Source of the DNA: Phallus indusiatus
Lineage: Eukaryota > Basidiomycota > Agaricomycetes > Phallales > Phallaceae
Reading direction: 5' to 3'
Assembly (NCBI GenBank): GCA_027605045.1
Contig: JAQFWX010000069.1
Span: 124,001 to 188,000, forward strand
Length of the DNA stretch: 64,000 nt
Shown here piece by piece: positions 10,701 through 26,081 of this stretch (its first letter is position 1; the number at the start of each line of letters is the position of its first letter). The position numbers were made by a program, and so were the translations under genes. The notes beneath the pieces are model-generated. The model was not told the origin of the DNA. It saw nothing but the letters and a program-made list of their open reading frames with translations, and made no database searches.

Positions 10701-12176
10701 ATGTCCATGTTTTCGTCCCTTTTTTCGTGAGTTTATAAAATATTCCACCACAGTTCCGAATTGTAAAATTACGTTCGGAGCAGATCCGGAAATCCAAATG
10801 CACAGACGTTTCATCCAGTAACATCAGCATTTCCTCCTTCTGAGCTCTTCGGGGAACTAGCCCCTACTGATACAGAATGGACCTGTGCTGGAGGGTTTGT
10901 TACAGAGACTCAAGTTTGGTACCAGATTTTAGAAGACGAAACGTTCGTCATGTGTCAAATCATACATTCATCGATTGGGTGATTACTGCATTTCAATCAG
11001 AGTTTGACCGGCTCATTCACCATCTAACATAGTCTGTGGTCTCCAACGGTGCAGATTACTTTCAAGCACTATAATCCAAAAACGAAAGAACAGTTTTGGA
11101 AGTCTGTTAATGTCTCGAACTTCACGACACCACCGCCGCCTAAAGGAGGCGTCAAGTACGATAAACGATCTTGTATATCAGACGAATTTACTATCACCCA
11201 CAAGGACGCCAATCCTGCAACAAACACTGAAGAATCTTATACGATTAATGCCCGTCTTGGGAAAGACATTCAGATCTCACTTGTTTCTTCGAGACTTAAT
11301 ACGGTTCCTGGGTTCAAACTAGGAAAGGGACCGTCGGGAGGGTTCTCAAATTTCGGCGTTGATCCGTCCCCAAATAAAAGAGATGGCTACGTTATTCACC
11401 GATTTTGGCCTAGAACTTCCACTTCTGGTCTTATCGTTTGTAATGGAAAAGCGATTCAAGCAGATGGAATGGGCATGTTCGTGCATGCCATCCAGGGAAT
11501 GCGACCCAACCTCGTTGCATCTCGATGGAACTTTGCCAATTTCCAAAGTAAAGAACTCGGAGGAGTATCTGCGATTCAAATGGAATTTACGACGGTAGAT
11601 CAATTCGGTCGTAAGGGACCAGGTTCGGGTGGTGTGAAGGTGAACATCGGTTCGCTGGTCATTGGCAGCAAATTGGTCGCAGTCACTGGGGAGACGTCGT
11701 GGCCTGATGAACCACTAAAGGATGATGCGCCTGTCAAATCACGCGCAGCTCATTTTGATACACACAAAGATACGGACACCGGATATAATGCACCCAGCCG
11801 AATCGTCTTTGAATGGTCTGGCCAAGACCTGGTCAAGAACTCAGGTCCTGTCTCGGCGAAGCTAGAAGTCAATGTGGGTACTTTTGAGTCGCCAAACGGA
11901 CTCATTGAGAAGGTCGATGTACTGGCGGAAATCCCCAAGGTGCTGAAAAGTGTTGTGAACTATGTTTCTGGCGCGAAACCATATATCTATCAGGTGTGTT
12001 CTGATTATGACTCGATGCACTAGGATGTGATTCTGAGCTGCCATCATTAGTGGCTTAATGCGACTTCTTTAATAGTTACGGCGCCTGCTTCGGTCCTGTC
12101 CGAAGAAACGAGTGATGAGCCGAAGACCCTTTCGGTAAATGGATGGCTGTTCAACGAAGCCTCGTTCGTTTCGTAA
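10701..12176 (+). CDS. SVF1: Svf1 family protein (survival factor 1)
   Basis: Starts at ATG 10701 (MSMFSSLFS). Exons are about 10701-10726, 10781-10978, 11033-11993 and 12076-12176. Characteristic Svf1 blocks are DTEWTCAGGFVTETQVWYQI, MCQIIHSSIGLWSPTVQ, GYVIHRFWPRT, GMFVHAIQGMRPNLVASRWN, GVSAIQMEFTT, GPGSGGVKVNIGSLV and GLIEKVDVLAEIPKVL, ending in GWLFNEASFVS. Svf1 is a lipocalin-like cytoplasmic/Golgi protein needed for survival under oxidative and cold stress in yeast and linked to ceramide transfer. The length is near 425 residues, normal for the family. The last junction (after KPYIYQ) does not join in phase with plain GT..AG, so a micro-exon or unusual site may be present there. Confidence 0.93.
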
Positions 12177-12488
12177 ATCAATCGTCCATTTTATGAAATT
12201 TTGGTAAATCCAAAACTTTGGAGAAGGAAAAAAAATTTTCTTGCGTGTAGATTGTAACGATATATTTTAATGAAATAATGTCAAGCACTGCTCTCTTTGT
12301 CATGCATATGATGCCTTGTAATTTTTTGTTTCACACTCCCTTAAACCACTGCGCCACTAGAAACGTGCCTGCGGCTCCGAAAGTCTGAGTCGGTTTCCAC
12401 ATAGACGAGACATCTTCGGATAACGCCGTGACACCGTCACTTACAAAGCAGGAAATCCCTCGTTTACAGAGGTCATGATTCTACCATA
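12177..12488. other. Intergenic, SVF1 3' flank and OMA1-like 5' flank
   Basis: About 310 AT-rich bases between two co-directional genes, containing runs such as AAAAAAAATTTTC. No gene or repeat recognised. It probably includes the SVF1 polyadenylation region and the promoter of the protease gene. Confidence 0.4.
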
Positions 12489-14385
12489 ATGTTCAGAGCT
12501 ATTAACAGAGCTCATTGCCCATATCCACCTATCTTATGTTCAGGTCTCAGAGCTTCAGCATCTGAGAAAAGGAACATTCGTACACTATTAGCTTCATCGC
12601 GTCCTCCTACCCACGAAGATCAATTGTCACGTCGACAACATAACTTGCTTCCTCCTGATAATTTAAACATAACAAGGCGATATTTTCATGCTACAAATCC
12701 GAATAATGGTTGGCCGGTAGCACTCCTAGCTGCTCTCAAGGTAAAACAATAACAAATGAGCGTTTAAGTAGCTTTGCACTAACATTTGTACGATATAGTC
12801 TACAGGCTTTGTAAATGCTATGCAAGTTACCGTACGAGTAGCTCTGACATTGCTACCAGTTGTCCTGTTTCGAAAACATGCGGGTCGCAAGTTTCTCAAG
12901 AAGTTGGATAAACACCCCGGCAAGTTTCCAGAATGGGAGAAATATCGACATCGTATCGTAAAAGGGATCAAAATCAACACTGCAGCTGCGAAGATCCTAC
13001 TTTTCGTTCCGTTTGGTCTGGTCAGTCTAGTTGTTTTTGCTAGTCTGGAGCGAACACCGATAACCGGAAGGTATGTAATCATCGATTTTGAACATTTCGT
13101 TATAAAGATTATAAAATTGTACTTTATTTCAAGATTACGATTGATGGTTATTTCTCCTGATGAAGAAGAATCCATTGTCCATGAGCTATCGGGAGGTGGG
13201 TGGTTTGAGGCGGTCCGCAATCTCTTAGCTACCCACAGAGCGTCTCCTACCTTCGTCCCACCTTCCGATTGGCGCTACCAATGGGTCGAGAAGGTTTTCC
13301 GGAGACTGGAGAGCGTGGTTTCATCTCTTCAAGATCAAGAAAAGATGCAAGAAATCTGGATTTCACATATGGATCATGAATTGCCGTTCCCTCCCCCGCC
13401 CAAGTATCCACTACTTCCCCGACCCAGTGCGTCACGACGATTGCACTATCTCGAGCCACCTGGAAGTGGAACTGAACATCGTCAACATCACGCGACGGTT
13501 GATGTACCGCCACGATCCGTGCTGGGTCCTCCATATTCGTTGCTGGTTACGAATGACCCAGAGCAGTGCAATGCATTCTCTTACGGATTCGGACCGAATG
13601 GAAGTGGCGGTATCGTCATTTTCTCGGGTTTAATCGACGATATTCTTCGCAATGGCACACCAAACCCAGCACCCTCGGATGCTGTAAAACAGCCTACAAC
13701 TCTTTTATCTTATCTTCGCTCCTTATTCATTCCTACGCCTCCGCCAGCGATACCGGTACCATCGGCGGAACAAGAAGCTCAGCTTGCTGCGCTGGTGGCG
13801 CATGAGCTGGCTCATCTTCTTCTTTCGCATCATTTGGAGACGCTTTCTTCCACAACCGTTTTCTGGCCGAACATGGTCTCTATCCTTACGGATTTACTGA
13901 GAGCCATTTTGTTCCCAATCACTATGATTGGTGGACCTTTCCTCAACGATGCACTAGAACAGGTCGGTGAAGCTGGTAAAAGAGAATTTTCTCTTGCTGC
14001 AGATACATGCTTCAGTCAACAACTGGAATTAGAAGCCGACGCCGTTTCTATGAGGTTTGTTTATGATCTTGTTTCAAAAGATGCACAGCTAATTTCTAAC
14101 TTCTTTTTAAACAGACTACTCGCTCTAGCAGGCTGGGATCCTCGTTCAGCCGTTGATTTCTGGGAAACAAAATTGAAATCGGCTTCTTTAGACTCCAACC
14201 AGACGCCTGCTGTTCCTGGCGTTCTCCCCGGCGCGCTCTGGGTATCTCAAGAAAGAAATGAGCGGTCAAGTCATCCTATTGGCGAGGTTCGAATAAAAGA
14301 GCTTCGAAAAGAATTAAGGAACTGGCAGCTGGCTAAAGAACGTATTCTGGCGCAGCAAGATGCAGCTCCCACAAGCCATATTTGA
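12489..14385 (+). CDS. OMA1: Oma1-like mitochondrial M48 metalloprotease
   Basis: Four exons (12489-12740, 12799-about 13071, about 13134-14054, about 14115-14385) give roughly 570 residues. The first exon is rich in R/S with no acidic stretch, typical of a mitochondrial presequence. A transmembrane stretch follows (ILLFVPFGLVSLVVFASL). The zinc site is AALVAHELAHLLLSHH (HExxH) with the third ligand in LELEADAVSMR, as in peptidase family M48C. The C-terminus carries SHPIGEVRIKELRKELRNW, matching the family HP..RI block. Oma1 is an inner-membrane quality-control and stress-activated protease. The SNPY-type region is present as NAFSYGFGPNGSGGIVIFSG. The gene looks intact. Confidence 0.9.
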
Positions 14386-15245
14386 TACTCAAAGTTATAA
14401 TATTCCATCGGCATTCTCTGTCTCTCTCTCTGTCTTTCTATGTTGCATTCCGCTTTTAAAATGTAATGGTATTAGTATTGTAAAATTATTATTTACCCGA
14501 GGTATTTCTATAGAAATATACATCTTTACCACCTCTCTGCCAGTTCTCAAGATCTCTAGCTTATGTCTCAGGATCTGCATCATTGGGTGGCAAAGTGATT
14601 CTACTGGGTTCCGTTGAGAGGAAGATGATGTTGACAGGTAAGACATAGGTGACCTAACTCCCAAATTGTCTCATGGCTATGAATTGCATGCCACTAGCCA
14701 TTTGAAGCTCCAAACTCGAGGGTTCAAACTCGATCCGCCAAAAATCAGCGTGATCTCCAGAACAAATCTACGCAATTCAGCCAAGTTTTTTAGTACTACC
14801 CACATGCAACAAGTAATAAATTTACCTGCTTGAACTCCTACAACAATCGTAGTCAAATCATTTCAGCTCAGATCCGTACATACTCGGAACCATGTTGTAC
14901 TAAGGCTAGAATGAAATCGTTTTACGGTCCTAAATCATCTCCGGATTTCAATGATGTAAACTTGAACCCAAGGTTCACTCGACTTTGCTGATAGGACGCA
15001 TGTTGAATAATTTGAGAAGTCATATCAATGAGTGTTGTAAACGACTCCGAGTCGTAAATGAAGGTTAGCTGCAGGTCATCCGCGGAGTTGCAATTGCATC
15101 ATTACCAGACCAAACTCCAATTTGGACGATTTCAAGAATAACTCTTTCGCCACCACTCGACGTTCACCAAACTCGTATGCTGTGCAGAATGTAAAGCATG
15201 TAACGTCAAAGTTTCCACTGTGACGGGGCCTCTTTTTTTCACGTG
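14386..15245. other. Intergenic, no supported gene
   Basis: About 860 bases between the Oma1-like gene and SelO. A GGGTTCAAACTCGATCC sequence near 14720 resembles a tRNA B box, but no matching A box or cloverleaf could be drawn, so no tRNA is called. A CT-dinucleotide run (TCTCTCTCTCTCTG) lies near 14417-14430. Confidence 0.4.
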
Positions 15246-17943
<2,698 letters not shown>

Positions 17944-18039
17944 AAGAACATCAGTATTTTGAATATTTCAGTGTACGATATTGCTCAAATAGAACCCGGA
18001 ACGACATCCTTTACATGAAGACCCAAAAAAAAGAGGAAT

Positions 18040-20382
18040 TTACACTTGATATCTGAATCCACTCCATTTATCACCCTTCTCTCTCTGAGCATCTCTTACA
18101 GTCTCAAAAACACCATTCCTCTTGTTCCTTGCTTTTGTTCCTGGGTCAAGCTTTCGCTCTTCGGAAAGAATTAATTCATCTCGTTCGCCTCGCTCTCGTT
18201 TTTTATTCTCTTTGTGGAAGATTATCGTGAGAAGGAGAGTCGATATGAAGCCCAATGACATATATCCCAACTGGACGGCATGTCCAAGGGTATAATGTGG
18301 AGCGTCCTTTGCAAGGTACTAAGCAGTTCGTCATTAGATGGAAGAGACCCCCAAGAGAATTGTCGACATTACCACGTTGGAACTGACAACCCCCTGAAGG
18401 TTTCCACTGTAAGTTGAAGATATTAAAACTATTTCATAATCAAGATCATCCGTAACGCACAATCCAATTGCCATGGCTATTGTCACCCCACGTTTATAAC
18501 TTCCCTCTGTATTAGACCCGAACCATGTTCTTTCAAAACTCGTGAAAGGGATGAAACTACATTTTTACGGTGCATTAACTCACGTTGAGTTCGCTAAAGC
18601 AGGATAAATCCCCGATGCCACCAGGTATATTGCAATATATGACAGGGTGGCGTTCCGGGATGTGATGAGAATGATGTATCCTATTATCCCCATTCCAAAA
18701 CACCCGAGGTTGAAGAACCCACGACGACCCAGTCTATCGGCGTAATAGCCCACAAGGCAGGTCTGAATTGCCGCGAGTACATAAATCGGGACACTAAGGA
18801 GATTGGCTGGAGTTGCTTCAAAGCCTGGTTCCGTTTTGTTAGCTATCAGACTGGAGCTAGCTGATGTGCAGTGGACTAACCCAACTGAAACATACGTCAA
18901 CCATCGTTTATTATTTCTTCTTGCTTTCACGAGAACTTACCTCGTTGATTATGGTTGGAGTGAACAACGAAACCGCATAAAGAGGTCCATCACTGCAGGT
19001 GAATTTAGTACGGTCTATTACCCAATTTAAAAATATGTACTTACTATCCTGCAGCGACCAACACTTCAAACGATTCAGTCAGTTCTAAGTCATAAACAAA
19101 ATCCGAAATCATTATCGCACTGAATAGCCAAGTTTTATAATCTCGGAAAGCTGCCAAAACATGTTTCATCGCGAATCGTTCACCCTCAGCACTAAATTGA
19201 CCGTCATCTTTCATTTTCTTGACAATATATTTGCGTTCGGTATCTGTAATGAATGTTGTGGTATCCGGAAAATCAACAACCATCCAAAATGATGCGACTC
19301 CGGCGAGTACTGTCGCTAGTCCTTCCAGAATGAATATCCATGCCTAATCGTGGCGTTGGTTCACGGTGACGTGGAAAAGAAAGTATATTCAAAACTCTTA
19401 CCCAGCCTGGTTTACCACCGATTCCGTTCATATTGGATATAGCTGCTGCCAGCAAACCACCGAATGCCCCCGAGACAGTAGCCATTGAAGAAAATATCGC
19501 CGTCCGAAAACCAAATTCCGAGCGTTTATACCAGCTAGTATTGTTGGTTTGACGGTCTTTGTCAAATTATATTACAACAGAAACACAACATACCAGCTGA
19601 ACAAATATGTGACTCCAGGGAAGAGTCCGGCTTCGAACATTCCAAGCAGAAACCGTACCGCTTGTATCACAATTCAGAATAGGTTTTTCCGGAGATTTCA
19701 AGGGAGTTAATACCCAGAATACCACTGTAATTTCTGACCAATCCTTGCGAAGTCTATACTCCGAGTCACTGGTCAGTATACAACAATCACCGCGAAATCA
19801 GGATATTTTACCATAATTATGCCCCATATAGTCATAGAAACGGGTATCCATATAGACGGACGAAGTCTCTTGAGGAAGATATTACTTGGGACCTATCCAC
19901 AAAAGATCAGTCGTTTTCAAAAAAATTTCCAGGAATTCCATTACTTCGAAGGCCCAGTAACCTTGCTCGAGCAATCAGACGGACACAGAATGCAGCGAAA
20001 GGCCGTAATAACTCAACTAATGAAGAAAATTGTCAACGCGGTCAGGTACTGACGGTCCGTGATATGAATGTCTCCCTCCAGACCATACAACTAACAAAGA
20101 TTTAGATTTCAATAGTTTAATTCAATGAAGTTCTAGTCACTTGCGGAATAAATGTTGAACACCCACTTTAGCATTTCCAATAGAAGTCCTATCGAGGAAG
20201 CTTAGAAAGTATAGAAAACTTAGCCATGGGATAAATCGAAGGTCCATTTTCCGAAGTAGAGTCTTGGGGTCGACTTCTGACCGAATGCTCTGGACCTCGT
20301 CGGTATTGGAACCATCCTCGATACTCTTTTCCACGACTTGAATTTCCGTTTTCTCCTTCATATGCTTCGTGACTTGGTTCAT
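18040..20382 (-). CDS. Major facilitator transporter, Dal5/allantoate permease family
   Basis: Minus-strand gene with many very short introns. The start is probably ATG at 20382 (MNQVTKHMKEK); an upstream in-frame ATG exists. Anion:cation symporter blocks appear in order: MDLRFIPWLSFLYFLSFLDR, RQYLTALTIFFISYWAFEVP, SNIFLKRLRPSIWIPVSM, FEAGLFPGVTYLFSW, RTAIFSSMATVSGAFGGLLA, DGPLYAVSLFTPTIINELGF, NLLSVPIYVLAAIQTCLVGY, GSYKRGVTIAMAIGFGNLQG and HYTLGHAVQLGYMSLGF. Twelve membrane spans are expected. Family members carry allantoate, nicotinate, pantothenate, biotin or tartrate-type anions; the substrate here cannot be told. An apparent TGA after FFIS is removed by an intron. A 4-base micro-exon (18881-18884) supplies Leu and the first base of Gly in NELGF. 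The stretch DFVYDLELTESFEVLVAA before GYDGPLY is an unusual insert. Confidence 0.88.
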
Positions 20383-21233
20383 ATGTATATCGCCTGTGAG
20401 GAATGTCATGGGATAAAAATGGGGGACGAGGTAAAGATAAGATCCACCTACTGATAACGTAATGATCCACATTATTAGCATTCGGTATATATATGTTGCA
20501 TGAAAAGAAGCATTGGCCTGGGAACAGTCATGTGCTAGATAAAGTGAGTGAGCTGAGACTAGATATATACTGAGTACTTGTGAATCAGAAGTGACAATAT
20601 GTCAACTGAACTTAAGCGCAGAAATTCGCCTAATCTGGTTATCAGTGGCGTGCGCCTCGTGTTTCTCGTGGAAGCTGAATAATTTCCATATGAAGTGACT
20701 CATGTCATTTCCATTTGTATGACCAAGTCACCAGTCGGTTTAACTTTGCTTTTATTCTCTCTTCCAGGCTTGCATTTCCAATCCAATCTAATCAATCAAG
20801 CAAAGTGCTAACTTGTCTAACCACCGCAATCGGCGCCACTATACGTAACAATGCTCGAAGCTAGGAATAGAAATCCAATTGTTCAGCGTCGATGGATACC
20901 ATATATCCAGGGTGATTATAATGTCGCCGTTTCAGTAACTGTTGTGAAACCAAAGCCGAAATCTTGAAGCAAGGTTCGTGAGGAGCACCATGAATGGCGA
21001 CTTCGAGTACACTAATGGGAATTTGACACAGCGGGCAAAGCTGATGTTGTGTCAGAACGGCTCACCCCCGATCTTCTGTTGGCACTGATGCATGGCGGAG
21101 TTTCACAACGCTAGTACGTGTCGAAGCGGCTCTGGTTCTTTCGTCACATCCACTGTGTGAATATAAATTCCAGTACGTGTAAGCGTTGTGATTATGAACT
21201 TTAAGTCTGCATCCCATTGTTTTTTCTGTAACA
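20383..21233. other. Divergent intergenic region, no supported gene
   Basis: About 850 bases between the divergent transporter and EF-hand/ZZ genes. Short open frames occur on both strands without recognisable motifs; the minus frame at 21103-21420 overlaps the next gene's first exon and is taken as chance. Confidence 0.4.
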
Positions 21234-24200
21234 ATGAAGAGAGTCCTTCATCTGTTTGGTCCAAAATGTCGCCAGCAGCCTGACGAGGTTGCTCAAGTAG
21301 ATAACGTAACTTCAGTGCCGACAGGAAATCAAACAAATGAATCTGGAGAAACTCGGAGTATACCTCAAATCGCGATAATAGGTCCAGACGGTAGCCAGAA
21401 TACGCAGAAGAATGAAGCACTCAGACCGAGCCCACTGAGGGTAACATACCCAGTACCTGGCAGTCCCAATGTCGCGCTGAGGAATCCAGATGATGACCGT
21501 GCTTCGACGTATTCGGCGGAGGGTACTTTGGAGGGATTGCGCAATTTGTCCATTTTCAAAAGCCCATTGAGCCCAAAAGGCCGGCGTAAATTGCCTCAGG
21601 GTGAAGGTTAGTGTACTTATTATTGCTTTTGCTCATTCCGTGAATCAAAATAATTGTACATCCTAATCACGCATAGGGATTTTCATCAGTCCTGAAGTTA
21701 TCAAACCGGATTCAATCAAAAGTGTGGAAATGATCGTGGAAAAGAGTCTTGTGTCCAATCTGAGAAGTATAAACATCGTCCAAGATGGAATAAACTGCTT
21801 TCTTTCCGGAAACGACCAACTTATCGGCTTCCTTGACGATATCTCGAAAATTCACCCAGCAGTGGCAGGCAAGTGGATACATTGCTATAGAGTCATCTTT
21901 TCGTTTCAATATCGATTACTTTTCACTAGTGGTAGTTGTTGCTTTTAAAGTGCGTCTTAAGGAAGGATAACCATTCAATTGAGTTCTTCATCCTAATGAC
22001 CCTACTAGGTTGCGTGGAGGCTGGGGAAGACCTATCAAGAAAACGATAAGCGAATTGTTGCATTGTATGTTAGCATGACAAATATGGTGGCCGTTCTCCG
22101 TAGGTAAGTGCACATCAATAATGTTATGATCCATTTGAAACGAGAATGTATTATAGACTACGCGGCATTCCAAAGGAAAAGACAGAAACCAATAGCGCCC
22201 AAGTCAAGGGAGTTTTGGATTTCACATTGACAGAGATATCCGAACGCGCAGCTAAGGATATCCAGCAATGTGCCAATATGTGTGATACGTACTCTAAAAA
22301 GAGGACTATGGGTGGGCAACATATATTTTCATGCAGATGAAAACCCTCCCTGACGTCCATGATATAAAGTGAAAGTGCTTAATAGCAGTTTTTGGCAGGG
22401 GGAATTCTCGAAATATCTGAAGATATTTGTAACCCACCGCCAGGACTTCGAGTTCGCCCTTACAATACATATTGCCGGTGGCGTCGAAAATACTCAAGAG
22501 CTCCAGAAGAAACACGGGGAGGCGATCGCGCAGCTCGACGAGAAGCTGAGTAGCATAACGACTCTGCTCACGAAACTCGCAAGCCCCGCGGAGAAGGATG
22601 CTGCGCAGTTGATTGACAGGAAGGGCGGGATCGAAAAAGTTGTTCAGACAATCAAGTCAAACGATTCGCAGAGCGATGCGCTCTTGCGGGAGTTAAATGA
22701 ATATGAGCGAGGACAGTTTTCTTCTCACCAATCTGGACCGGGGGGTAAACCGCGGAATCTGCAAGACGCTATGGAAGACTTGCGCAAAGAGATCCAAACG
22801 GATCAGAACCAGGCCATCAAGAAGAATCTCGAAAGTTTTCAGCGTAAATTCGAGGTTCAGCAAAAACAGTTTCGCGACGAAATCGAACAGGTCGTTCGAA
22901 AGGTGGGAGACAATATAATTCGAACCGTGGCAGCAGGCTCCTATAGCCGAATTCTTGACGAGGCGAGTGCAGCTTTATTTGCCCAGAGATCCGTGCTTAT
23001 TGACAAATGATTTCATTAGGATGTTCAAAAGGTTTGGAAAGAGATGGTATTGATAATATTTTTAATTTGTCGCGTCAATCTAATTTACTCACAGAAATGG
23101 GGAGGAAGTGTAAAAGCGCGGTATTTTGTGATGGCTCTTCACGACTACTTTTGCGGAAAGTGGAGCTTAGATGAACCTGAGTCACAAAATAAAGATGGCA
23201 AAATACCGTTTAACCGGCTACGAAATGTATTTCAACGCGCCACAAAAAAGGGACTTGAGACCGAAGATGATGGTGATGATGGTGACGACTCGGAACACGA
23301 GTGGGCGCTTAGCTACATCAATCCCACCAATGCCCAAGCCCTTAGCGAAGCTTTCGACGAAGATGCTTCTGGCTTTATCACGATTGGAGAAGTCAATGAG
23401 TTTATTCTTTTGAAACCGGAAGGTTGGAGGTATGTCCAAATCTCAATTTTTTTCGGCTTAGCTGAACAGCGCGACGGGTAGTCTTCTTCATTGGATTGCG
23501 TACTGGGTCATAGGTTCGGACATAATTCTTGTGGAGCCTGAATAAAGGCGAATACTAACTTCATTATCTGCCCTAGGATGGTACCAGTCACTAGGACATT
23601 ACCGGCATGAGTTAATGAACCTGATTGCAAAGCTTCTTCGGTCCTTGCCTTCCATTCTCAAGGAAAACAGACGTGGTGCCGAAGAGTATCTTGAGAGCAT
23701 GTTGACCTGCGTTCTACCGCTCCTTCACTCTCTTAATCCAGTCGAAGAAGATGATATTCTGACGGCAAAGTTTGAGGATTACAACAAGCAGGTGGAACTG
23801 CGAATTAAAGACATGTTAGAGAAAGTTCACTACACAATAAATGGTAAAGATGGCGTTAGGATGGTTACCGAAAACGAACGAGCGGAGAAGGTGCGTATAA
23901 TTGCATGTTGAATACGTGCTTAATGTGAAAACATTGCCCTTTAGAGACTTTTTCCTCTCTTATACCTCCTCATAAAAAGGCATCTAGACATCTTTAAAGT
24001 TGCTATGAAGAAAGTACTCCATCCTTCAGAACTTGAGGTAATAAGAACGTTGATCATTGTCTATATACGTCAATTCTCATAGTTTATATCAGGATGCGGC
24101 AGAATCGTTTACGGCAATTACCGAAGTAATCTCGGATCGGGTTAAGAAATTAGATGGTAAAGCTTTCTTCATATTATATACATATATATATATATATATA

Positions 24201-26081
24201 ACTTATTTTGTTAAGTCATCTTTACACAGCAGAAGTTGCGTGTAAATGAATATTTTCGAGGGTTTGCGAACGGAATGGTGTGTAGATTGTGATGTTCGAC
24301 TTGGTCATACAGTTCTTAACATGTCTGGAGTTCGATTACACGAACGAACCCTCTAGGTTCTGGTCAGTGGAGACATTACTCCACATTGACCCTTATCGAC
24401 CTTATTCCTACTTCTTCCTTTGGGATGATGACGACCCGGATGAACTGGATCCGAGTGTTGTTTGTAACTATGAACCTAGCGAGGGACCATTAGGCTGGAC
24501 TTTGGAGAAGGCCTTTAAAGAGGCTTATTCGAAGGATTTTGAAATCTCAAGTTCAGAATCTGATACAGGAGTGCCCAATAATGGTGTTACTGTAGAAGAA
24601 AACAACCCCGGTGATGTTACAAGTGTGGACGATAATCCAGAGTGGGTTTCTAAGTTGTCGGACGATGAATGGAACGGCTTCTGCGACAGCGACGATCCGG
24701 ATCTCCAAGTCCAGCTATTTTCATTTAGTTTTTACATAAACGTTGACGAAGGCCACACTGGGAATCAATGGGACGTAGAAATAGAGGGTTCTATCGCGAC
24801 TCGAACGCGACAGTATTCGTCCCGAGGGACGTGCAAAGCTATCCAATCTACTCAAGAAATTGTCCTTGAACCTGTCGCCAACGGGGAACTCCAGCTTTCT
24901 GGCAATATTTCTTTCACAAATAGCGGGATCATGACCGGAAACATAACGGTCCGAATACTCTCCGCTGAGACAACAACACGCTCCTTCTTCATGGAACAAC
25001 GTTCGCACGACGCTGAGTTTTACGACCAGTATCGACCAGCACCTTCCGAATTCGACCTTTCGAAACCTAGGGCTTTGTGGAAGTTTGCTTTCACTGCTGT
25101 CATGGCTCAAGTTTCGACAAGAAATCCTTTCTGTTCTGCATTTTTGAAAGAAAGAAGGAGAGTCAAAAGACGATTTGTTGATCTTTTACTTGAGCGAAGA
25201 GTGGGAGGGTCTCTGGGAGATGAGTCAGATACGTATTGGTCCATTCGAGCTAACCTTAGGAACGAGGATGAAGAATATTATGAAGCTTTGGTAAAAGATA
25301 AACTTTTGAAGCAGCCGAAGCATTGGTGAGTAGCAATTTTTTCAGTCATGGTTTACCTGTCTGCTAAATAAATATTCAATTAGCGGGTACTGTTGTGATA
25401 ATTGTGACCGTACGATTTACGGGGCCCGAACATTCTGTATAAACTGTATAGAGAACAATGGTTTCAACACGGTGGATTTCTGTGATAGGAACGACTGCAT
25501 CGCAGCTCAGAAAACACCTCAGAGGAATTTGACCATCCCACACTTGGTCTCGCACACCCTTCTTAAGGCTCGAAGAATGGTCTTTAAGGTGACACTTGGA
25601 AAAACGCTCAAGGACGCAAAAAGAACTCAAGATACTATCAAAACTCTACTTGCGGACTCTCGATTGGAGTTCGCGAACAGTACCAGAAAGCAACTGAGTA
25701 TTCATAGCGCGGATTTGACTTGCACCTTTTGCAAAAAGAAAGTGTCGCAGACGTTTTGGGCATGCATTGAATGCGATAGTGAGCTCTTTATTATTTATTT
25801 TGCTAGAAGACGACAATTATTCATGTCTTTATCCGATAGACACTACTTGTGTTTGTATGGAATGCGACAGCGCGGGAAAAGTGGCTGTTCCACAGGAATA
25901 CGATGGGCAACACAGTTTTGACGAACACGTACTTCTTAAGTGGTCACCAGGCTTTGCGGTACCAACAATAGAAGAGAGGTTAGCTCGGATAGAAGCTGAG
26001 TTAGCCAGGACGACCGAGCTCTTCGCTGCCTTGACAAGAAACAGACAGGGCCTGGAACCTGTGACATGGAACTCCATCTGA
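21234..26081 (+). CDS. EF-hand and ZZ-type zinc finger protein, complete copy
   Basis: Multi-exon plus-strand gene from ATG 21234 (MKRVLHLFGPK) to the stop at 26081, about 1,200 residues. The order is a polar disordered N-terminus, then helical segments (IIVEKSL region, DISKIHPAVA). A long coiled coil follows at about 22490-22960 (heptad-like ELQKKHGEAIAQLDEKLSSI). The EF-hand at about 23340-23410 has a canonical loop DEDASGFITIGE (D1, D3, S5, T9, E12). A helical middle domain follows. The C-terminal ZZ-like finger begins at about 25384 with CxYCCDNC..C..C, followed by further CxxC pairs (CTFCKKK, ACIEC, CVCMEC). A GC-AG intron (donor GCAAGT, about 21869) fits the coding phase. The architecture is common in Agaricomycete genomes but has no defined function; calcium and zinc binding are inferred. 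Partial relatives lie at 1-1750 and 33809-34380. Confidence 0.8.

Noticed and set aside
14640..14745. Possible tRNA (GGGTTCAAACTCGATCC looks like a B box)
   Set aside because: No A box at proper distance and no cloverleaf or acceptor stem could be formed.
20010..20045. Apparent TGA stop in the transporter after FFIS
   Set aside because: A GTTGAG...AG intron removes it and joins to YWAFEVPSNIF in frame, so it is not evidence of a pseudogene.
24180..24202. TA-dinucleotide run as a functional element
   Set aside because: A simple TATATA microsatellite inside an intron of the EF-hand/ZZ gene; nothing suggests more.
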